From Saccharothrix sp. NRRL B-16348 (GTDB taxonomy: Bacteria > Actinomycetota > Actinomycetes > Mycobacteriales > Pseudonocardiaceae): a DNA stretch of 64,000 nucleotides. The stretch is from contig NZ_LGED01000079.1 of NCBI RefSeq assembly GCF_001280085.1, positions 1 through 64,000 on the forward strand. The letters run 5' to 3'. Made by a program: the position numbers and the translations under genes. The notes below the pieces were generated by a model. It was not told where the DNA came from, ran no database searches, and saw only the letters and a program-made list of their open reading frames with translations. This document shows, piece by piece, positions 61,858 to 64,000 of this stretch (within the stretch, counting starts at the first letter, position 1; the number at the start of each line of letters is the position of its first letter).

Positions 61858-62838
61858 TCAGCGCTCCAGCCGTGATGCGAACTCGGCGGCCCAGTAGGTG
61901 ATGATGATCGACGCGCCGGCGCGCCGGATGGAGCCGATGCTCTCCAGCACGACCTGCTCGCGGTCCAACCAGCCGTTGGCCGCGGCGGCCTCGATCATCG
62001 AGTACTCGCCGGAGACCTGGTAGGCGGCCACCGGCACGTCGGTGTGCTGCGCGATCAGGGACACGATGTCGAGGTAGGCGCCCGCGGGCTTGACCATCAC
62101 GATGTCCGCGCCCTCTTCGAGGTCGAGGTCGACCTCGCGCAGCGACTCCCGGATGTTGCCGGGCACCTGCTGGTAGGAACGCCGGTTGCCGGTCAGCGAG
62201 GACTCGACGGCGTCGCGGAACGGGCCGTAGAACGCGGAGGCGTACTTGGCGGAGTAGCCCATGATCGGGATCTGCTGGAAGCCCTCGGCGTCCAGCGCCG
62301 CGCGCATCGACCCGATCTGACCGTCCATCATGGCGCTGGGCGCGATCACGTGCGCGCCGGCGCGGGCCTGGGCCACCGCCATCGCGGCGAGCCGCTCCAG
62401 GCTGGCGTCGTTGTCGACGTCGCCGTCCGGGCCCAGCACGCCGGTGTGCCCGTGGTCGGTGTACTCGTCGAGGTTGACGTCACCGATGATCACGGTGGCG
62501 TCGCCGACCTCCTCGGCGACGTCGCGCAGCGCGACCTGGAGGATGCCGTCGGGGTCGGACGCGCCGGTACCGAGCGGGTCCTTGTGCACCGGGATGCCGA
62601 ACAGCAGCAGGCCGCCGACGCCCGCGGTGACCGCTTCGACGGCGGCCTTGCGCAGCGAGTCACGCGTGTGTTGGTAGACGCCCGGCATCGAGCTGATCTC
62701 CCTGGGCTCGGTCAGGCCCTCGTGCAGGAACAGCGGCTGCACCAGGTTCGACGCGTGCGGCCGGGTCTCCGTGACCAACCGGCGCAGCGCGGGGGTCCGG
62801 CGCAACCTGCGCATGCGGACTACGGGGAAGCTGGACAT
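61858..62838 (-). CDS. hemB: Porphobilinogen synthase (delta-aminolevulinate dehydratase) variant
   Basis: 326 residues from ATG 62838. It condenses two 5-aminolevulinates to porphobilinogen. The two Schiff-base lysines are present: K198 in MGYSAKYASAFYGPFRDA and K250 in DIVMVKPAGAYLDI. The metal loop is unusual. It reads DVNLDEYTDHGHTG (120-133), with Asn122, Asp124 and Thr132 where zinc enzymes have Cys residues (CxC/CxD...C) and magnesium types have Ala, Asp and Asp. This differs from the Cys-containing enzyme I expect as the housekeeping actinobacterial form. Start and stop are tightly coupled to neighbours (ATGA with the racemase-like gene). Confidence 0.9.
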   Translation of the reverse strand: MSSFPVVRMRRLRRTPALRRLVTETRPHASNLVQPLFLHEGLTEPREISSMPGVYQHTRDSLRKAAVEAVTAGVGGLLLFGIPVHKDPLGTGASDPDGILQVALRDVAEEVGDATVIIGDVNLDEYTDHGHTGVLGPDGDVDNDASLERLAAMAVAQARAGAHVIAPSAMMDGQIGSMRAALDAEGFQQIPIMGYSAKYASAFYGPFRDAVESSLTGNRRSYQQVPGNIRESLREVDLDLEEGADIVMVKPAGAYLDIVSLIAQHTDVPVAAYQVSGEYSMIEAAAANGWLDREQVVLESIGSIRRAGASIIITYWAAEFASRLER

Positions 62839-63650
62839 CAGGCAACCTTTCCGATCGTGGACCCGAGGAAGACGTTCTCGATGTGCTCGGTGAGCCGGTC
62901 GTCCGGGCGGCGGAACCAGTAGCCGGCCCCGGAACGGGAGGTGATGCCCAGGCGCTGGGCATCCACCGTCAACTCGGTCATGCGGACGAGCAGCCCGGCG
63001 GGGTCGATCAGCGGCAGCCCGTGCAGCTCCTTGACGCCCAGGTGCCAGAAGATCTCGGTCGGGATGCCCTCGGCCGGGATGAGCAGTTGCGCGCCCGCCT
63101 CGGCGGCGCGCTGGGCGGCGGCGCCGTAGGCGTCGAGGAACAGGTCGAAGTCGCCGTTGACGGCCAGGCGCACGGCCTCGTGGCCGTCGGCGGCCATCTC
63201 GTACGACGACAGCCGGTTGCCGATCCCGTAGCGCTCGATGTTCTCCGAGATGATCTCGCGCAGGGCGGGCATGAAGCCGAGCACGCCGAAGCGGTAACCC
63301 ATCAGCGCGCTGTAGAAGAACGCGGTCTCGCCGTAGCCGAGGGTCGGGATGGACGTCATGGCGCGGGCGTCGTGCAGGCCGGGGTCCTGGCCGGCGGCGA
63401 TGACCCACGCGTCGTAGCCCTCGCGCTCGGCGACGACGGCGGACTGGGCGAAGTAGGCGTTGAAGTGGATCTGGAGCGCGCCGAACTTGACGAGGTCGAA
63501 CGGAGTGGCGTCGCCGTAGGTGTCCTCGGGCAGCGTCTTGATGTCGATGGTGGTGCCGGGCGACGCGACCTCGGCGAGGTGTTTGCGGTACCAGTCGTCG
63601 AGCAGCGGGAGTCGTCCCTCGACGGTGTGCTTGTGGAACCAGATCCTCAT
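62838..63650 (-). CDS. Asp/Glu/hydantoin racemase-fold protein lacking catalytic cysteines
   Basis: 270 residues from ATG 63650 (MRIWFHKHTVEGRLPLLDDW). The fold is recognisable from YDAWVIAAGQDPGLHDARAM, TSIPTLGYGETAFFYSALMG and AGAQLLIPAEGIPTEIF, which align with hydantoin/aspartate racemases. In those enzymes the two halves each carry a catalytic Cys (CFGDPG-type and LGC-type motifs). Here both are replaced, and the whole protein contains no Cys. It cannot work by the two-cysteine mechanism, so it may be a repurposed isomerase, lyase or binding protein. Its stop overlaps the hemB start. Confidence 0.75.
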   Translation of the reverse strand: MRIWFHKHTVEGRLPLLDDWYRKHLAEVASPGTTIDIKTLPEDTYGDATPFDLVKFGALQIHFNAYFAQSAVVAEREGYDAWVIAAGQDPGLHDARAMTSIPTLGYGETAFFYSALMGYRFGVLGFMPALREIISENIERYGIGNRLSSYEMAADGHEAVRLAVNGDFDLFLDAYGAAAQRAAEAGAQLLIPAEGIPTEIFWHLGVKELHGLPLIDPAGLLVRMTELTVDAQRLGITSRSGAGYWFRRPDDRLTEHIENVFLGSTIGKVA

Positions 63651-63672
63651 GGCTGTGCGCCCTTTCGGGGAG

Positions 63673-64000
63673 TCAAGCGGACTGGACGGAACGAGCGGGT
63701 GGCACGTGACGTGGTGCGGAGTCGAGCATCGACGCCCGGCTGAGCCAGGCGGTGGCGGCGACGGGGTCCTCGGCGGTCTCCGCGATCTCGCGCACCGCGT
63801 CCTCGACGCGAGCGCCGCCGCGTCCGTCCACACCGGACACCCGCGCCTCGCTGCGCGGGATCACCTGGTCGGTCACCGCGGTGCGGCGCCGTCGGGCGGC
63901 GGTGTCGAGCGCGTCGTCGGAAGCACCGCGCGACACCGCGGCCAACGCGCCGGCGAGGTCGACGGCGTCGTGGATGCCGCAGTTCATGTTCATGCCGCCG
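63673..64000 (-). CDS. FAD-dependent monooxygenase, C-terminal part (5' end outside window)
   Basis: The reverse-strand frame is open to the right edge. It begins GGMNMNCGIHDAVDLAGALA, the conserved C-terminal FAD motif of p-hydroxybenzoate-hydroxylase-type monooxygenases (GMNxGxxDAxNLxxxL). About 100 residues then lead to the stop at 63673-63675. It is 22 bp upstream of the racemase-fold gene and probably the first visible gene of the same operon. The aromatic or enol substrate is unknown. Confidence 0.75.
   Translation of the reverse strand, partial: GGMNMNCGIHDAVDLAGALAAVSRGASDDALDTAARRRRTAVTDQVIPRSEARVSGVDGRGGARVEDAVREIAETAEDPVAATAWLSRASMLDSAPRHVPPARSVQSA

Overview
This 64 kb window is high-GC actinomycete DNA. 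It most resembles an antibiotic-producing actinobacterium of the Pseudonocardiales or Streptomyces type. Supporting signs are very GC-rich third codon positions, GTG and TTG starts, SARP/AfsR-type and LAL-type giant regulators, a type VII secretion-associated EspC-like protein, a DinB-fold protein of the mycothiol-associated kind, and many Actinobacteria-type insertion sequences. It reads as accessory chromosome: pathway cassettes separated by IS wreckage. I could not run any search, so family names rest on motifs and remembered family sequences.

Layout. 1-6.2 kb is a graveyard of polymorphic-toxin and immunity genes cut up by insertion sequences. It also holds the 3' half of a tRNA-Pro gene (527-568), the kind of scar left by elements integrating in tRNA genes. 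2.4-3.7 kb is an IS110-family element, and 6.3-7.0 kb is a decayed second one. 7.6-14.7 kb is a compact regulatory/RiPP-like module: an NB-ARC/TPR STAND protein, a ThiF/E1-like adenylating enzyme with a PqqD-like N-terminus, two 20-22-residue sister peptides directly upstream of it, and a divergent, TTA-codon-rich SARP/NB-ARC/TPR activator. 14.8-17.6 kb is a nest of three broken insertion sequences. 17.75-23.4 kb is a four-gene type VII/RHS toxin operon (YbaB-like, EspC-like, RHS toxin, immunity protein).

24.5-31.7 kb is a TetR-controlled detoxification or efflux cassette: two MFS pumps, a quinone-oxidoreductase-like enzyme and two tandemly duplicated Tet(X)-like FAD monooxygenases. The same operator occurs at two promoters. 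31.8-39.7 kb is mostly decaying DNA: a membrane STAND NTPase, CHAT-protease relics, a frameshifted XRE-cupin regulator and a gutted methyltransferase. 39.7-51.4 kb carries stand-alone hydrolases, a secreted M23 peptidase, an ArsR-like regulator and a LAL regulator leading two alpha/beta hydrolases.

51.5-54.2 kb is a STAND regulator with a cyclase-like N-terminus. 54.3-64 kb, running off the right edge, looks like a biosynthetic gene cluster. A translationally coupled operon carries a FAD monooxygenase (partial), a racemase-fold protein with no cysteine, a HemB lacking the zinc-site cysteines, HemA, an NDP-forming acyl-CoA synthetase and HemL. Nearby are a family III CoA-transferase, an MFS pump and an Ohr protein.

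The two most interesting systems are the ThiF/twin-micropeptide/SARP module (9.8-14.7 kb) and the dedicated C5-pathway (glutamate to 5-aminolevulinate to porphobilinogen) operon at 57-64 kb.
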